Source: Gnetum montanum
Lineage: Eukaryota > Streptophyta > Gnetopsida > Gnetales > Gnetaceae
Length of the DNA stretch: 64,000 nucleotides
Direction: 5' to 3'
NCBI GenBank assembly: GCA_015680685.1
Contig: MNCI01034278.1
Location: 137,133 to 201,132, forward strand
The notes beneath the pieces were generated by a model that did no database searches, was not told the DNA's origin, and saw only the letters and a program-made list of their open reading frames with translations. Positions 33,905 through 46,045 of the stretch are shown in pieces; position 1 is the first letter of the stretch, and the number at the start of each line of letters is the position of its first letter. The position numbers and the translations under genes were made by a program.

Positions 33905-35860
33905 TAGTATGCATAAATGAATGAAAAAAATGAAATGAAAATTTTCCTAACTATGCAATAGAGGATGTAAAGAGGGGTAAGCATGTACATGTGCTAGTTT
34001 TAGGCCTCAGTAGGCCATGCATGCTAGTTTTAGGTCTTAGCAATAGGTGCTAGTTTTAGGTCTTAGCGGATCATAGATGTAGAAAATGTGCTAATTTAGA
34101 AAAGAGTGGCTATAAATGGGGAGTGAAATTGACTAAGGCATTGAATGGGTGATGAAAAGTTGAAAGTTTTGACTAAGTGTAAGTGACTACACTCTCATCT
34201 AACTATGCTCCCACCAAAAAGTTAAAAACTTTTGGCTAAGTATGGAGTGTAGTTCTGGGTAGATGTGTCATTAAATGATCCTAGGAGGGTATAAAAGTGC
34301 ATTTTACCATGGGTAATTTATCATTTTCAAACTTGCACAATGTAAAATTTAGAGCATAGACTTGCTATTGTTGCCATGCGCTACCAGTAGAGAGCATAGT
34401 TGGACCAAGATGATGCACCAAAGTGGATGCCTACACCTAGGATTGGAAAACATGGATGAGGGGGAGCATGCACTAGGCCACCTACCATAGGCATGCATGG
34501 AGGAGAGGAGGTCATCAATGTCTACCAGGTACCCCAACTATAGTCTCCCATTTGCTGCTTTGTTATTTGCTTTTTGCACTAAGGATTTGGGAAAGGGAAC
34601 ATTGTTGATGCCCTACCATGGTAGGGGCTATCACCATGGATTGTTTGGGCCACCATAGCCAAAGAGGGTGGTGCATGCTGGGAAGGGTTTTTCTCATTGG
34701 GTTTTTTTGGCTATGTGTGGGAATTTGTAGTGAGCAAGCATAGAGGCACGTGGGTTCTTTTGCAAACAAAATTTCTTTTTTTATACAATGGGCAAGTTAG
34801 GGATTAGGGTTTCATGATGGCCAGGGGCTATTGCCCATGGGATAGATGGGCACCACAAAGTTTTGAATTTTTTTATTTGGTCATTTTGTAAAAAAAAAAT
34901 CAAGAATAGGGTAGATGGATGAGATACGTTAGGGGCTATGGGAGTTGTGGGGTGACTGCACCCCATGACACGGTGCTAAGGGCTTGAGGCTAGGAAGCCT
35001 AGGGCTTCACATAGGGGCATGTTTTGGCATAGCTATGTGGCTGGGTTTACCATAGTGGCTTTGATGATGGAAATGAGAAGGTGGGGATTCCAAGGTTATG
35101 AAAATTGCCTCCCTTTTTTATTTGTTTAAAGAAAATTAAGCAAGGCAAGGTACTAGACATGGGAGGGGCCATGGGATGACTGTACCCCATAGCATGATGA
35201 GGGTTGAGGGGGTGTTATGGCCTATAGTGCTACCACATGTTCCATAGGGGCTACGTGGGGGACTCAGTGCCATGGGCATATTCTTGCATTTTCATGTTTT
35301 TTTTCAAAATAAAATTCTATTGAAATTGGGACCTACTAAGGTGTGGTGTAGGGGCTATGACAATGGTTGGCACCTAGCAAGACAATGATAGGGACCATAG
35401 CTATGATAAGTACTTGATGTGTGCCTTCATTTTTTTATCTTCCCTCCTCTTTTCAAGGTGGAAGCAGTGTAATGTATAGAGTGCTGGGGTAGTGCATGGC
35501 ACTGCAACAAGGTGCAATGCATTCAGAGTGTTGGGGCGGGTGCAGAAACCTCATTCCCTACTAATCGTGGCTAGGACTACGCTCCCTATCTTGGAGGTGT
35601 AGTTGAAACCAAGTGTTTTGCAAAATGGTTGCCTTGGAAGTGAGTTTTTGGGACTATGCTCTATAGAGAGCATAGTCATAGTGTCCATAGAAAACTTTTG
35701 CCTCTTTTCATGACTACACTCTCTACAGAGATAGCCTAGAGTTATAATTTTTTTGAAAATTTTGAACTACTCTCTTCACTATGATAGTCCAGAGTTAGAA
35801 AAATTTTAAGATTTTTAGACTATGCTTTCCACTAAGGCATGAATGAGCCTATATTGATCA
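33905..35860. other. LTR-like, gene-free block upstream of antisense ORF copy 2
   Basis: Three ctagttttaggtcttag units lie at 33,995-34,070, and A-family LTR-type motifs (gactacactctc, agagcatagtc) at 34,160-34,260 and 35,570-35,850. Between them (34,570-35,480) degenerate units of 100-300 bp repeat aggggctatg and gactgcacccca-like motifs. No coding sequence can be supported. The polarity of the LTR-type motifs is that of A2 (minus). The block ends just upstream of the + strand ORF, so it could hold that ORF's promoter; that is inference. Confidence 0.5.
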
Positions 35861-38351
35861 TTGTGGAGCTCATGGACATCCTGTGCTGCATGAATGAGCT
35901 TGTTCCCAACAAGCCTACATCATGATATGTGGATGGGTATTTAGGTAGTGTGGTTCTAGCCAGGGGCTCATGAGTTCCTTGTGTACCTATTATAGCAGTT
36001 TAGTGTGATCATGTGGTCACACTTATTAGTGGAGGTTGCTAGCGCAATCACTGAGACATTGTTTCCTAGAGCTAATTGGGACATCTTGAGGTTCATTTCA
36101 AATGAGCCTGCTATTAGTAATGATGAGCTAGGTGATTTAGGTAAAGGCCCTAGGAGTGCTAGGTGCTTGTCTAGGATATGACACATGATAGGGTTCAGTT
36201 CCTACAATAAGGGCAACACCATATTTCTCATCCTACAAGTGCACATCCTATTCTAGAACCCAGCTGGAACTGCCTACTATGCTAGAGGGTAAGCGCTTTT
36301 ATGGCTTTCATAGTTTGTCTTTTGCTACTTTCTTATGCTAGTTTGTTAACTTCTCATGCTTAATGCTAGATTCAGAGTTGATGAGGAGGGCCTGCATGAT
36401 GGGCTAGATGCTCTAGCTTTGACTTGCACTGCCTTGTAGGTGTTCTCTTCTAGCTCGTATGTTCAGGAATCTATGCTTAAGTAGGTGGGGTCTAATTTGG
36501 AGGTCTATCCCATCCACTAACTAAGTAGCTTTGACCTACACTGGCTAGTTGGATGAGGAGGGGGCCACCAGTGTGATTAACACTGATGTTGTTGTGCCAC
36601 CCCCATCTTGCATCCCATTTGTGCCACATGTGCATCTAAGCTTTAGCTCATGTGTTTACTCACGCATTACATGTTAGCTTGCTTTTGGAATGATGCTAAC
36701 ATTATTTTGCCTTTGTTATAGCTACAGTTTCTTTAGGTGAGGTTATGGTGATCATCACAAACTACACATAGGCCATCCTCATCATGAAATATGGCAATGT
36801 GGAGGGTGCACAACATTGGTTGTGCCACATGGCCTCAAAGGCACTAATAGCTAGACTCACACATGTAGGGTTGATGGACCTATTTTTGGCCCTTAGGCTA
36901 ATTATTCTAGTGGTTGAAATGGTTACCATCATTTACTCCTTTAGTAGTGATATCTGGTAGTTCATCACCTAAGTGTGTAGTGTGAGCATAGTGCTTGAAC
37001 TTTGCAATGCCTTCTTTGCCAACATCTTTGGCCTTTCCACTGATGGCCCATTGATTGTTAACAAGGCTAATAGAGAGGTGGATTGTAGAGGAAATATCAA
37101 GGACTAGTTGGATGCCACTCAATCTCACAAGGGCATACCAATCAAGGATGTGCTCGTGCCTAAAGTATAGGAGCTCTACCCTCTTTTTCATGCATGTGCC
37201 TTTCTTAAGTTGCTCTCCCAAGGGAAGATCTTTGGGGTGGAGTAGGAAAAGGTGATGAAGAGGTTCTATAGGGCATAAGGTTCAACTAGGTTTCTTACAT
37301 TGCTATTGGCTTGCATGCAGAGATTTCTAGGCTGTAGTTTAACATTTAGGCACGGTCCCATGTTCACTTTGTGTTCTTCATAGGGTAATTGCAAAGGTTC
37401 GTAGAGCTTCTAGTCATACACAATAGTGGGCATTGGGTGGTGTAGGACCATGAACAGCTATCCAAACCATGGATCAAGCACCTTTTTATGACCAAATGGG
37501 CATAGGACCCCCCAAAAAAGATCGATGAGTCATTAATAGTAACAACCAAAGGTCCCATGGGGTGGTCACATTATTTGTGAGATAGCATGGGTGAGGATCC
37601 TTCAGTTGGCACCAAGGACATGAACAAGATGGATTTTTATATTGCATAGAAAATGGGACTGTCTAAGGCAAAGATTAAGAGGCCATGTCCCATGGAGGAG
37701 ATTTCCCCTGAGGTCGGGAGGCCAAGTAGCAAGAAGATTCACATCAAGTTCCAAAGCTTGAGCATGGAGGTTGTAGGTTAGTATGCATAACTTATTAGAG
37801 GCATTTATTGTATTGATGTTTGTTTATATTTTATGTTTTCATATATGATATTCTATTAATTAGTACTAATGTGCTATGCATATGTGTTAATTGTAGAGAC
37901 TAGAGAGAGGATTTCTAGAGTAGTGACTGAGGCAGTAGCAAAAAAAGCACCTCCTCAAGCTAAGGAGGGAGAGGCCCATAGAGATGAACCACTTGAGGCA
38001 ACAAATACCTTGCAAAAATTGGAGGAGGAGGGGTTGCTCTACCCCGATGGGGTTGATTTTGATTGGCTATTTGATGATGTATTGTTGGGTGATTCTTCTA
38101 CCCTTACACTTGAGGGCTTGCTAGGTAACTACTTTATGTTGCAATTTATTATTGCCTTTCACTTTAGCATCTTTGGCTGTTTGGTTATATCCTAATATCA
38201 TCATTTTGTTATAGCCTCAGATGTTGCTATTGGTGGTCCCAACCCTACCTACCTATGGAGCCGTGGGTAGATGTGCTCGATAAGTTTTCCTTCATGGAAT
38301 GCATCATGGAGGACATGGTGGACTATTTACAATAAGTAGATCCTGGGGTTG

Positions 38352-38441
38352 GTATGTTTACTATGTTTCTTTGCTTAGTGTTGCTTTACCGATTAGATGC
38401 TTAGTTTTTAATTAATTTTAATCACTTGTTGCATGCAATAG
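38352..38441 (+). other. Conserved intron in antisense ORF copy 2
   Basis: It is 90 nt, gtatgttta at the start and caatag at the end. Copy 1 has a 94-nt intron (1,349-1,256, minus) at the same position and phase, also starting gtatgttta; both are followed by a Gly-Ser and a Trp-Asp-Pro box. Confidence 0.65.
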
Positions 38442-39215
38442 GTTCCAAGCTTCAATGGGATCCAAGTAGGGTGGCAAAGATGGATGCCCTCCTTGACCTT
38501 CCTCCTAAGGTGGGTTAGGTGTCTCATCACATGTACGAGATAGCAAGCAAGTGCATGTTCTCCTGTGCAAAGGCATTGTGGATCTATAGGTACTCAAATA
38601 AGCACTTATGGAAATGCATGCATGATCTTCAAGAGAGAGTGACTAGCTAGGATAAGAAGATCGGAGACCTTTAATCTCGATATGACTTTCTAGTGGCTCG
38701 GTTATAGGGAGATAGCACTTGGAGGACCTTTGAGATAGAATATGCTTGATATTGGTCAACTCTCAGAGGCAAGAATAAGGCTACCTAAGAGGTGATTGAG
38801 GAGTGGCTACAGATGGATTTTCTCACCGAGAAGAACCAAGACAAGAAGAATTACAACACCAAGGTGTACCAATGGGAGTAGACTTAGAAGAACCACAAAC
38901 ACCAATACAAGCATAAGTGCAACAGGTACCTTCGAGGAAATTGGAGGGAGGTAGGCTTATGAGTTGTTTGCTCAACATACAATGATGAGTGGCTCTCTTG
39001 AGTGGTAGATTGCCACCCCTTTGGGAGACGCTTCCTCTACTACATTTGTCATGGAGCCACTTGCATGGACCCTTGTGGATAAAGGTAAGACCCTTGTGAG
39101 GATTGACTTTGGCTAGGACCATTAGACATAGCTTTCTAAGATCAAGATACTCCAATGCTTGGAGGAAGGCTTTGACAAGTTACCACTAGAAGACATTGAT
39201 GCAAGAACCTCTTAG

Positions 39216-39314
39216 GTTAGTTATTGATTTTTTTGCTTTTTCATGTTTTAAGTTAGGTTATGTATCATAGGTTTTCTTATTAACTACTCATTTTTATTGT
39301 GGTTGTGGTAGCAG
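39216..39314 (+). other. Conserved last intron in antisense ORF copy 2
   Basis: It is 99 nt, gttagt to gcag. Copy 1 has a 98-nt intron (432-335, minus), also gttagt to gcag, at the same place near the C-terminus. Confidence 0.6.
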
Positions 39315-39380
39315 GTACTAGGAGATGTAGTGGGCCCTAGTGACATAGTGGGGGGAGGATGGACCTCCACCTTCACCTAG

Positions 39381-39960
39381 TGCCACTGGTTGGGCATGAC
39401 TTTATGTAGTCCTACTGCTAGGCATTTTTGCATTTTTGTTGTGCTATGTATTTTGGTACTCATGTTATGTGCTACTATTCATGTGATATGTGATACATGT
39501 GTTCACTATATGTGTAATGTGTAAACTCTATTTTTATTTTTTTTATTTTTCACTTACTATGTTTGTAATGCAATGGATTAATGCATGAAGTTGGGATTAT
39601 GCGGTGATAATGTAACTAGGCCATTGTGATCTCCATGGTAGTTTAAGGCCATAGTGGGAGGGCCAATGTTAGTTTAAGGAAATTTTGGATGACAATGATA
39701 GTTTAAGGTCATTTCGAGCCATGTGTACTACTACTTTAAGGTCGTTCTAGGCCATGGTGATGGGATTAACAATGGTAGTTTAAGGCCATTATGCGCCTTG
39801 TGTTGCTAGTTTTAGGCCATGGTGGATCATAGTGATAGTTTTAGGCCATTCTAGGCCACAAACTGCTAGTTTAAGCCCATGGCAGGCCATAGTGATGGTT
39901 TTTCTCTATTTGTGATTTTGGCTTTTCTTATTTTTATGTGTTTTTATGTTTTTCATGTGT
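39381..39960 (-). repeat. TAGTTTAAGGCCAT repeats (A-family motif)
   Basis: From 39,630 to 39,890 about nine degenerate units of 25-55 bp carry tagtttaaggccat or tagttttaggccat on +. This is the inverted form of the motif at 1-60 and 5,220-5,545. Bases 39,381-39,630 show nothing I can assign. Confidence 0.65.
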
Positions 39961-39963
39961 AAG

Positions 39964-41001
39964 CTAATGACTACTAAAGGGTAAACTAAATGAGAAAACA
40001 CATAAACTAAATAAAATGCATAAACAAAGAAAACAAATGCACAAACAAAGTAGACAATGAGCACTAAATAATAAAGCTAAATGTAAATGTGTAAAAAAAT
40101 GTAATGCAAGGAAAAGATAAAATACATAGCTAAATGTAAAAGCAAAGGATAGGTAGAGACCTAGCGCATGTTGGACTATGGGGGTGCCGTAGTCATGCAG
40201 TTTCTTCCTAACTTGGTGTGGGTTAGGAGGCACGTTGGGCCTAGATGGTACTATATGATATTCCTTTTCACCTTTGTCTATTATGTCAAAGGGAAATTCT
40301 ACCCATAAGATGTCCTTCAAGAGGTTGTTGGCTTCTTCTACTTGTTCAGGTGGGTTAGCCTCATGTGTTTCACCTTTGTCCTTTACTGGAGATGCTTCAT
40401 CAGGGAACTTCACCTATGACCCTTGCTCCATGTCAATGTTGTTAATGGCCAGGGGAGCTATATTTTCATTGTGTATAATGGCCTCACCAAATTTGTATGG
40501 AAGATGAATTTCTTAGTGGATGGGAGAGGAAATGGCCCATAATTGGGCCAGCCAAGGCCTACCCAATATTAAGTTAAAGCTTTACATCTTCTCTATAATG
40601 ATGAACTCAAAAGTAGTGGGAAATTTTTCCCCTACCACAAAGGCTATCGTGATGGTTCTCATAATGATGCCAAGTGACCCATTGAAGGATTTTAGGCATG
40701 TTCTCTTTGTTTGTTTCATCTACTCAACAAGGCCTAATTTGTCAACGATAGTATATGGGATGACATTTGTTGCCACCCCATCATCAACATGCACCCTATA
40801 GATTCTGCACTACCCAACATGTATTGTGATGAACATGAATGCTGTGATGACTTGACCCTTCTTAGGATCAACCTTAATTACCTGGTCACAGAATGCTAGG
40901 GGTGTTAACCTCGATTCTTGCAATGTAGGAGGCAACATCAAAGCATGGATGAAATGTTCATTTTTTGGGATGTCCTCCATGATAGGAATGGAGGTGAACA
41001 T
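39964..41001 (-). pseudogene. pol: A2 protease region
   Basis: The minus strand reads VHVDDGVATNVIPYTIVDKL near 40,800-40,742, where the Asp-Asp-Gly stands at the usual aspartic-protease active site, then IIIEKM and LILGRPWLAQL near 40,570-40,540, the second conserved box of Tat-type proteases. A charged linker follows (40,413-40,160; PVKDKGETHEANP, RKKLHDYG), then non-coding sequence. A gtctct splice-donor-like site at about 40,173 is notable because Ogre-type elements have an intron between protease and RT; I could not confirm it. Upstream, 41,001-40,810 encodes IPIMEDIPKNEHFIHAL-type linker. Confidence 0.72.
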
Positions 41002-41900
41002 TCAGACTAGGGCCCATAGTGGGTAGAGGAGGTCATAATCAGGTTATAGAAGCTTAGTGTTATGTTCTTTTGCTATAACACCTACTTCATTTGGGCTAGT
41101 GCATTTAGGAATTCCTTGGTAGTGTCTATCATTTTTTTGGCTTTGACCTCCTCCATGCAACCTAAGATATGGATCTCTCACCGAGGAGACTTAGGCTTGG
41201 CTTGTTTGGCATGTTTGGAGGCCTCAGTGCCTAGTTGCAGCTTGCTAGTGATGGCCTTTTTTGTTGTTTTAGCCATGGGGACTGATTTGGGGTGACCTAA
41301 TGCTCTCTACTCTTGATGTTTTCTAACCATCTTCTTAGTGAGACACTCATTACAACTCATAGGTTGCCACTTAGATGGTCTATTAGTGTTGCTAGTAGGA
41401 TTGGCTCTTGGGCAAAAAGGGGCTAACTTGTTACCCACCACCAGACTCGAGGTAGGTGCAAGGTTAGCATTTTGCAAAACCCTAATGACAAAGGATGGCT
41501 AAATTGTTTCTATTGTGACATGCTAGGGAACCTTGACCACAAAGGATGTTTTGGGTACCTAAGGTGGCCCTCTAACGATGAAAGGATACCTCGAACTTAG
41601 GAAGGCCAAGGGGGCCCCTACATTGCTAGAGGGCACATGGAGCACAAATGGTTGTTGCATCATCTTTCAGTTATCATCAATGCTAATAGCATTGATAATG
41701 TACCTTGCATCATCTACATTGAGAGGGTCCTTATATATGTTGATGGATTGGTTTTGAGGTTTCACTAGGTTGGTAGCATCAAGCTCCAACTCACTTCTAT
41801 CAATCATCCATTGTAGATTATCCTATAGGGCCATGTAAAAGTTACTGTTATGACCTGGCAATTGGTGATAGTGACAAAACATATCTACCCTAAAATGTTT
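41002..41900 (-). other. A2 gag-protease linker, degenerate
   Basis: No domain is recognisable. The sequence keeps gag/pol-like codon stretches on minus but is interrupted by stops. No zinc knuckle is visible. Confidence 0.4.
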
Positions 41901-42838
41901 TGGCATCGGTAGCTTATTCAGGGCTGCTAGCATGGGGTTCCTTAGGAGCTAGCAATATCTATCAAGTCTCTCACAAGTGTCATTAGACATCTATTTGTAC
42001 TGGATGCATCCAGCCTTGAGTAGTTGGCCTAGGATTTTTGAAGGTTTAAGGAGAAATGGGGTATACTTTGAGTGTTCCTTGCACTCAAAGTTGGGGCTTG
42101 GAGTTGCTTGTATTATTATCACCAATGATGTAGGCTGGTTGGTTTTTACACTAGAGTTGGTAGTTTTGTTGTTGGCCATGGCCTTAGGTGGCCTAGTCGT
42201 TGGCTTTGGATTAGTTGTTTTGGCCTCATTGGGTACAATTGCCATGGTCGTAGTTTGTTTTCCCTTGTCCTTATCCTTCTTATCATGTAAGTTCTTATAG
42301 GCCACATAGGCTAGGTCCTTGCTAGCTTTAGCTGCATCCTATATGCTCTTAGTTTGGGCAAACACTTAGCTCAAGGACTATAGGGCTAGATAGTATAGTT
42401 TTGATTCATAAAGTCATTCATTGCACCATTGAAGATGACTAGTAGGTGCATTTCAACTATGGGCTAACAAATTTTGTTCAATGATGTGTTCCATTGTTGG
42501 ATAAATTTCTGCAAAAGCTTTAGATAACCCTACTTGATTTTCATGAGTTGGTCAAGAGTAGTTTTGAGCTTTAAGTTATACTTGAACTGCATGAAAAAAT
42601 GACTCAGTAGATCCTACAAAGAGGAGATTAAGGCCTTGGGTAACACCTGGTACCAATCAAGGGCCTTACTAGTGAGTGACATGGTGAAGATACACATGAT
42701 GACATGTGGTAATGCTTGCAGTAATAAGCATTCATACTTGAAGGTCACTAGATATGTGTTAGGATCCCCTTCACCATTGTACTTGGTGAAGTAAAGAAGT
42801 AGGATCCCCATTGGGAGAGTTAGTGGTGGAATAGCAGG
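41900..42838 (-). pseudogene. gag: A2 gag capsid domain, cut by element C
   Basis: The minus strand from 42,838 reads YFTKYNGEGDPNTYLVTFKY, then SLTSKALDWYQVLP and a LLSHFFMQFKYNL block, the typical retrotransposon gag order (Gly-Asp-Pro, Ala-x-x-Trp, Phe-x-x-Gln-Phe). The N-terminal part is missing because the LTR of C starts at 42,839. The remaining A2 gag start and 5' LTR are not found in the window. Confidence 0.78.
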
Positions 42839-43912
42839 TGATGAGAGCAATTACTCTAATAATTAGAGTGGTTATTATTAGAGCAGTTACTCTAATAATT
42901 AGAGTGGTTATTATTCGAGCAGTTACTCTAATAATTAGAGTGGTTATTATTCGAGCAGTTACTCTAATAATTAGAGTGGTTATTATTAGAGCAGTTACTC
43001 TAATAATTAGAGTGGTTATTATTAGGGCAAGTACTCTAATAATTAGAGTGGTTATTATTAGGGTGGTTACTCTAATTATTAGAGTGGTTAAAATTAGTGG
43101 GGCAGTTTCTCTAAAATTAGAGTGGTAGTTTTTGTAATTATTAAAGTAGTTGCTCCCAAGCCTATAAATATAGTGCCCATGGACACAATAGGAAAAAGTC
43201 AAGAAGAAGAAGAAGTATAAAGAAGAAGAATTCAAAAGAGGAAGTCTTTTAGGAGTCAAGTAGCGAAACTCTAGCCAAGTGCCCACAGCAACAGTTCTAA
43301 GTGTGAATGGATCTTTATTCGATCATTGTGTACCTGAGCACACCTTGTGTATGGCAATAAAGATGAACTCTTGGATTCATCCTTGCAACACTTGAGATTT
43401 TTTTTCTTACTCATTTTCTTTATTTTATTTTCTTCTACATTTATTTTATTTTATTTTATGCACTTTACATTTCTGTTATTAGCATACACAATACAATCAC
43501 TTCAAGCATGCGTGCAACACTTGGTAACCCAGTAACAATTAGCATTTGGTAATCCTAGTAGTGTTGCACTGGTTCAGGATGTGTATGGAAAGTGAGAATG
43601 AATACTAGTGTTAAGATTAGTTTAAAGCCTAGTTAATCAATAGTTAAGTTAAATTAATCACTTAGTTATCTCTCTCTCTCCTCCCTTATTAGTAGCAGGA
43701 CATAAAAACATAAAAGATATAAAAATCATATGCCTTAAGCTTAATTAACCATATAATTGTGACATACAAGTAAGTTTGGGAAGACAATGATCAACCAACC
43801 TATCCTTGTTCCACAAAGGTGCATAGGCACTTAGTCCTTGGAATTTGACTGGATCGTTCGTGAAATGCTTATATTCATGTGGTTGAGCATAGGGGTACCT
43901 TGCCACTCATCA
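42839..43912 (+). repeat. C 5' LTR
   Basis: The 1,074-bp LTR starts tgatgagagcaa and ends ggtaccttgccactcatca. TATA box tataaata at 43,163-43,170, AATAAA at 43,356-43,361. The last 550 bp align with the LTRs of B and D; the U3 start is different and made of 36-bp repeats. Confidence 0.85.
42848..43105 (+). repeat. 36-bp palindromic tandem repeat in U3 of C
   Basis: About seven units of 36 bp repeat gcagttactctaataatt followed by agagtggttattatt. Each contains the near-perfect palindrome ctctaat-a-attagag (7-bp arms, 1-base centre). Because 36 is a multiple of 3, a 12-residue periodic open frame appears on each strand; it is not a gene. Confidence 0.9.
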
Positions 43913-43932
43913 TTAACATTGTTGTCGGGGAC
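43913..43932 (+). promoter_or_regulatory. Primer-binding site of C (decayed tRNA-Asp type)
   Basis: The sequence ttaacattgttgtcggggac directly follows the LTR. It differs from the B site by a few transitions. Confidence 0.6.
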
Positions 43933-43939
43933 TTAGTTG

Positions 43940-46045
43940 TTTGTGTGCTACATAGAACAGAGAAAATCATCCATATCATTGGGACATTAGAACAAATCCT
44001 TAGGGTTGATCAAAGAAAAGATAAGACAATGGTAAATCGCACACCAAACAAGACAAAAATGTCTTCTTCTTTGGACAAGAGGACTTCACTGCCTAGGACT
44101 AACACAAGAGACAGTCGGTGGCATCATACACATAACCAAGATCCACCAGCTTCTCAACAATTTCAAGTAGTATATACTCATCATAATAATGAGTATGTAC
44201 CGTATTTCACCTTTATCCTCAACCAAGATGAACAATTGCGTTGGAGATACTTGAAGGGTAACATAGTATTGCCCCCAGACCAATCAGTCCCCACCATGCT
44301 CCTTCGCACTCTCACACAAATAGGCATGCCACTTTTATACACAAAATACATTGCATGTGATCATGACACAATGGACTATCATCCCACAGAAGCGCAACAT
44401 CAATAGAACTTGCAATAGGAGAGTTACCATGCATCCTTGAAGGGTAAATGGCCCCATAACACCCCACATGTTTTAAGCAAAATTGGGGATGGTGAATCAA
44501 TTTTAACAGGTTCCCCACCAAATGATGTTCCCCCTCCTAATGATGGTTAGGAGATGGTGTATCAGAACCTACACTCCACAGTTCACAACCCTGGTTCTAA
44601 TCCCCATGAACATGAAGTGTTCAACAAGGGAACACAAACACACGAAAAGGGTAGACATTTTGATAGTAATCACGATCAAGGCCAAGACCATTGAAGAAAA
44701 GGTAGAAAACACCATTATGATGATGGTTCTCCTTCTTATTCACCTTCATCATCACATTCACCCTCTCCTTCAATGTCAGGACATAGTCATAAGGAAACTA
44801 ATTGTGAGGATAAAGGAAGATAGAGTGAAAACATCGATGAGACAATTGAGAACGAGGACGAGGGCACTCTAGGGAATCATGTCTTAGAAGAAGGGAGAGT
44901 AGGGAACCGCATATACATCATAGAAGTTATGAACGAGATGACCATGAAGAACCCCTACTCACAACCAGAAGCATGTTAGATATCATGGAGGTCGTAAGAG
45001 TTCCAACAAGGGACCAAAAGGATAGTAGGATCAAGAGGTTAGACATGAACAATATCTAATGCTTTGAAGGGGGATACAACGCTGATCCTCAAAACCACTT
45101 ACAAGCATTCCACGATGTGTGTGCCCTGCAAAACATTAAGAACGAATGGCAAAAACTAAAGTTATTGCCAAGGATACTAGTAAAAGAAGCAGAAAGCTGG
45201 TACCAATCCTTAAAATCGGAATCCATTCGGAGGTGGAGTATGATGTTAGAACTGTTTAATGATAATTATCAAACGTACTCCTAAGTGTCTAACCTACGAA
45301 AAAAAATCCAAGGATAGAAGCAAAGAAATCATGAACCCTTGGATGCTGCCATGGGCCACTATTACGCATTGTTACATCGTTGTCCTGGCCATGATTATTC
45401 GTAGCAAGATCAACTGCACCATCTCATGGATGGAATTAAGCATGAAACAAGAAGAACCCTTGGAAGGTATGCCCAAGGGAGATTATTAGAGCTTAGGTCT
45501 CATTAGGTTCATAGATTGCTAGAGTAAGTAGCCAATGAAGAAGGGGAGCTACATAAGAGAGAAACTGTAGAAGAATACAACCGAGATCCTTCCCTCTGAA
45601 AAAGGGGAGTGAGATTCTATGAAGAGGAGGAAGAGTCGCCACTCAAAGAGATGGTGAATAGGGAAACTTTACAGCTCCAAAAATTAACAACAAAAGTGTC
45701 AGCAAAGGTAGACCAAATGTGGAACTCCCTAGATAGTAGATTTGAAACTATTCTTAAAATCAAAGAGAAGTCTAGGGAGCAAGGTAGTGACTATGACAAA
45801 AAGAAAAAGAGAGAAGTGGATAATGCACATAACAAAGGTAAGGGTAAAATGGCCATCATCGAAGAGGTTGTGGATTTAGATGCAGATAATGATGGTGGAT
45901 GTGAGATATGCCAATATGACCATCCTAAGGGATGTTGCCTAGTGATCTCACATCTACAAGAGTCTAGGGTGTATGCACTCAACCCACAACTTAACAAATG
46001 GCAAGCACCCCGACGGTTACCTTATCCCAAAGTTAACCCAAGGTA
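43940..46045 (+). pseudogene. gag: gag of C
   Basis: This is the capsid/nucleocapsid region. The N-terminal part is open at 43,879-44,406 (LKGNIVLPPD, TMLLRTLTQIGMPLLY). A capsid domain follows: FEGGYNADPQNHLQAFHDVC near 45,061-45,120, then EAESWYQSL and MMLELFNDNY to 45,270. A charged region (45,609-46,046) ends in a CX2CX3HX4C zinc knuckle, CEICQYDHPKGCC, at 45,900-45,938. Frames are broken by frameshifts near 44,410, 45,280 and 45,490 and a stop near 45,597. A Pro/Gln/Tyr-rich tail (46,046-46,405) precedes the protease. B holds the same gag with the knuckle Cys mutated. Confidence 0.8.

Larger units (their letters stand above)
35870..39380 (+). pseudogene. Antisense spliced ORF, copy 2 (near full length), unknown protein
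   Basis: I do not recognise the product. Probable exons are about 35,990-36,288, 36,370 to about 36,650, 36,722-37,776 (with an unclear break near 37,290-37,320), 37,897-38,124, 38,215-38,351, 38,442-39,215 and 39,315-39,380. Introns have GT-AG ends and are 81-120 nt where both ends are clear. Readable pieces: HLLVEVASAITETLFPRANW (36,028-36,087), NAFFANIFGLSTDGPLIVN (36,999-37,055), ETRERISRVVTEAVAKKAPP, DKFSFMECIMEDMVDYL, CNRYLRGNW. A Lys/Glu-rich stretch at 38,610-38,930 looks like a coiled coil. Many in-frame TAG codons and two apparent frameshifts make it inactive. It lies antisense to A2, between the A2 protease and RT. Copy 1 at 272-1,660 supports the last four exons. Confidence 0.62.

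Noticed and set aside
33905-39960. The 6-kb block as a simple recent insertion of a separate LTR element
   Set aside because: No paired LTRs or target duplication were found, and A1 carries the same ORF in the same orientation beside its RT. It remains possible that an ancient insertion was inherited by both copies.
40160-40180. Ogre-type intron between A2 protease and RT
   Set aside because: Only a weak donor-like site is visible, and the expected acceptor side is replaced by the antisense-ORF block, so I do not annotate it.
42771-43286. 171-residue minus-strand frame with Ile/Thr/Leu repeats
   Set aside because: It is a translation of the 36-bp U3 repeat of LTR C plus flanking LTR and A2 gag sequence.
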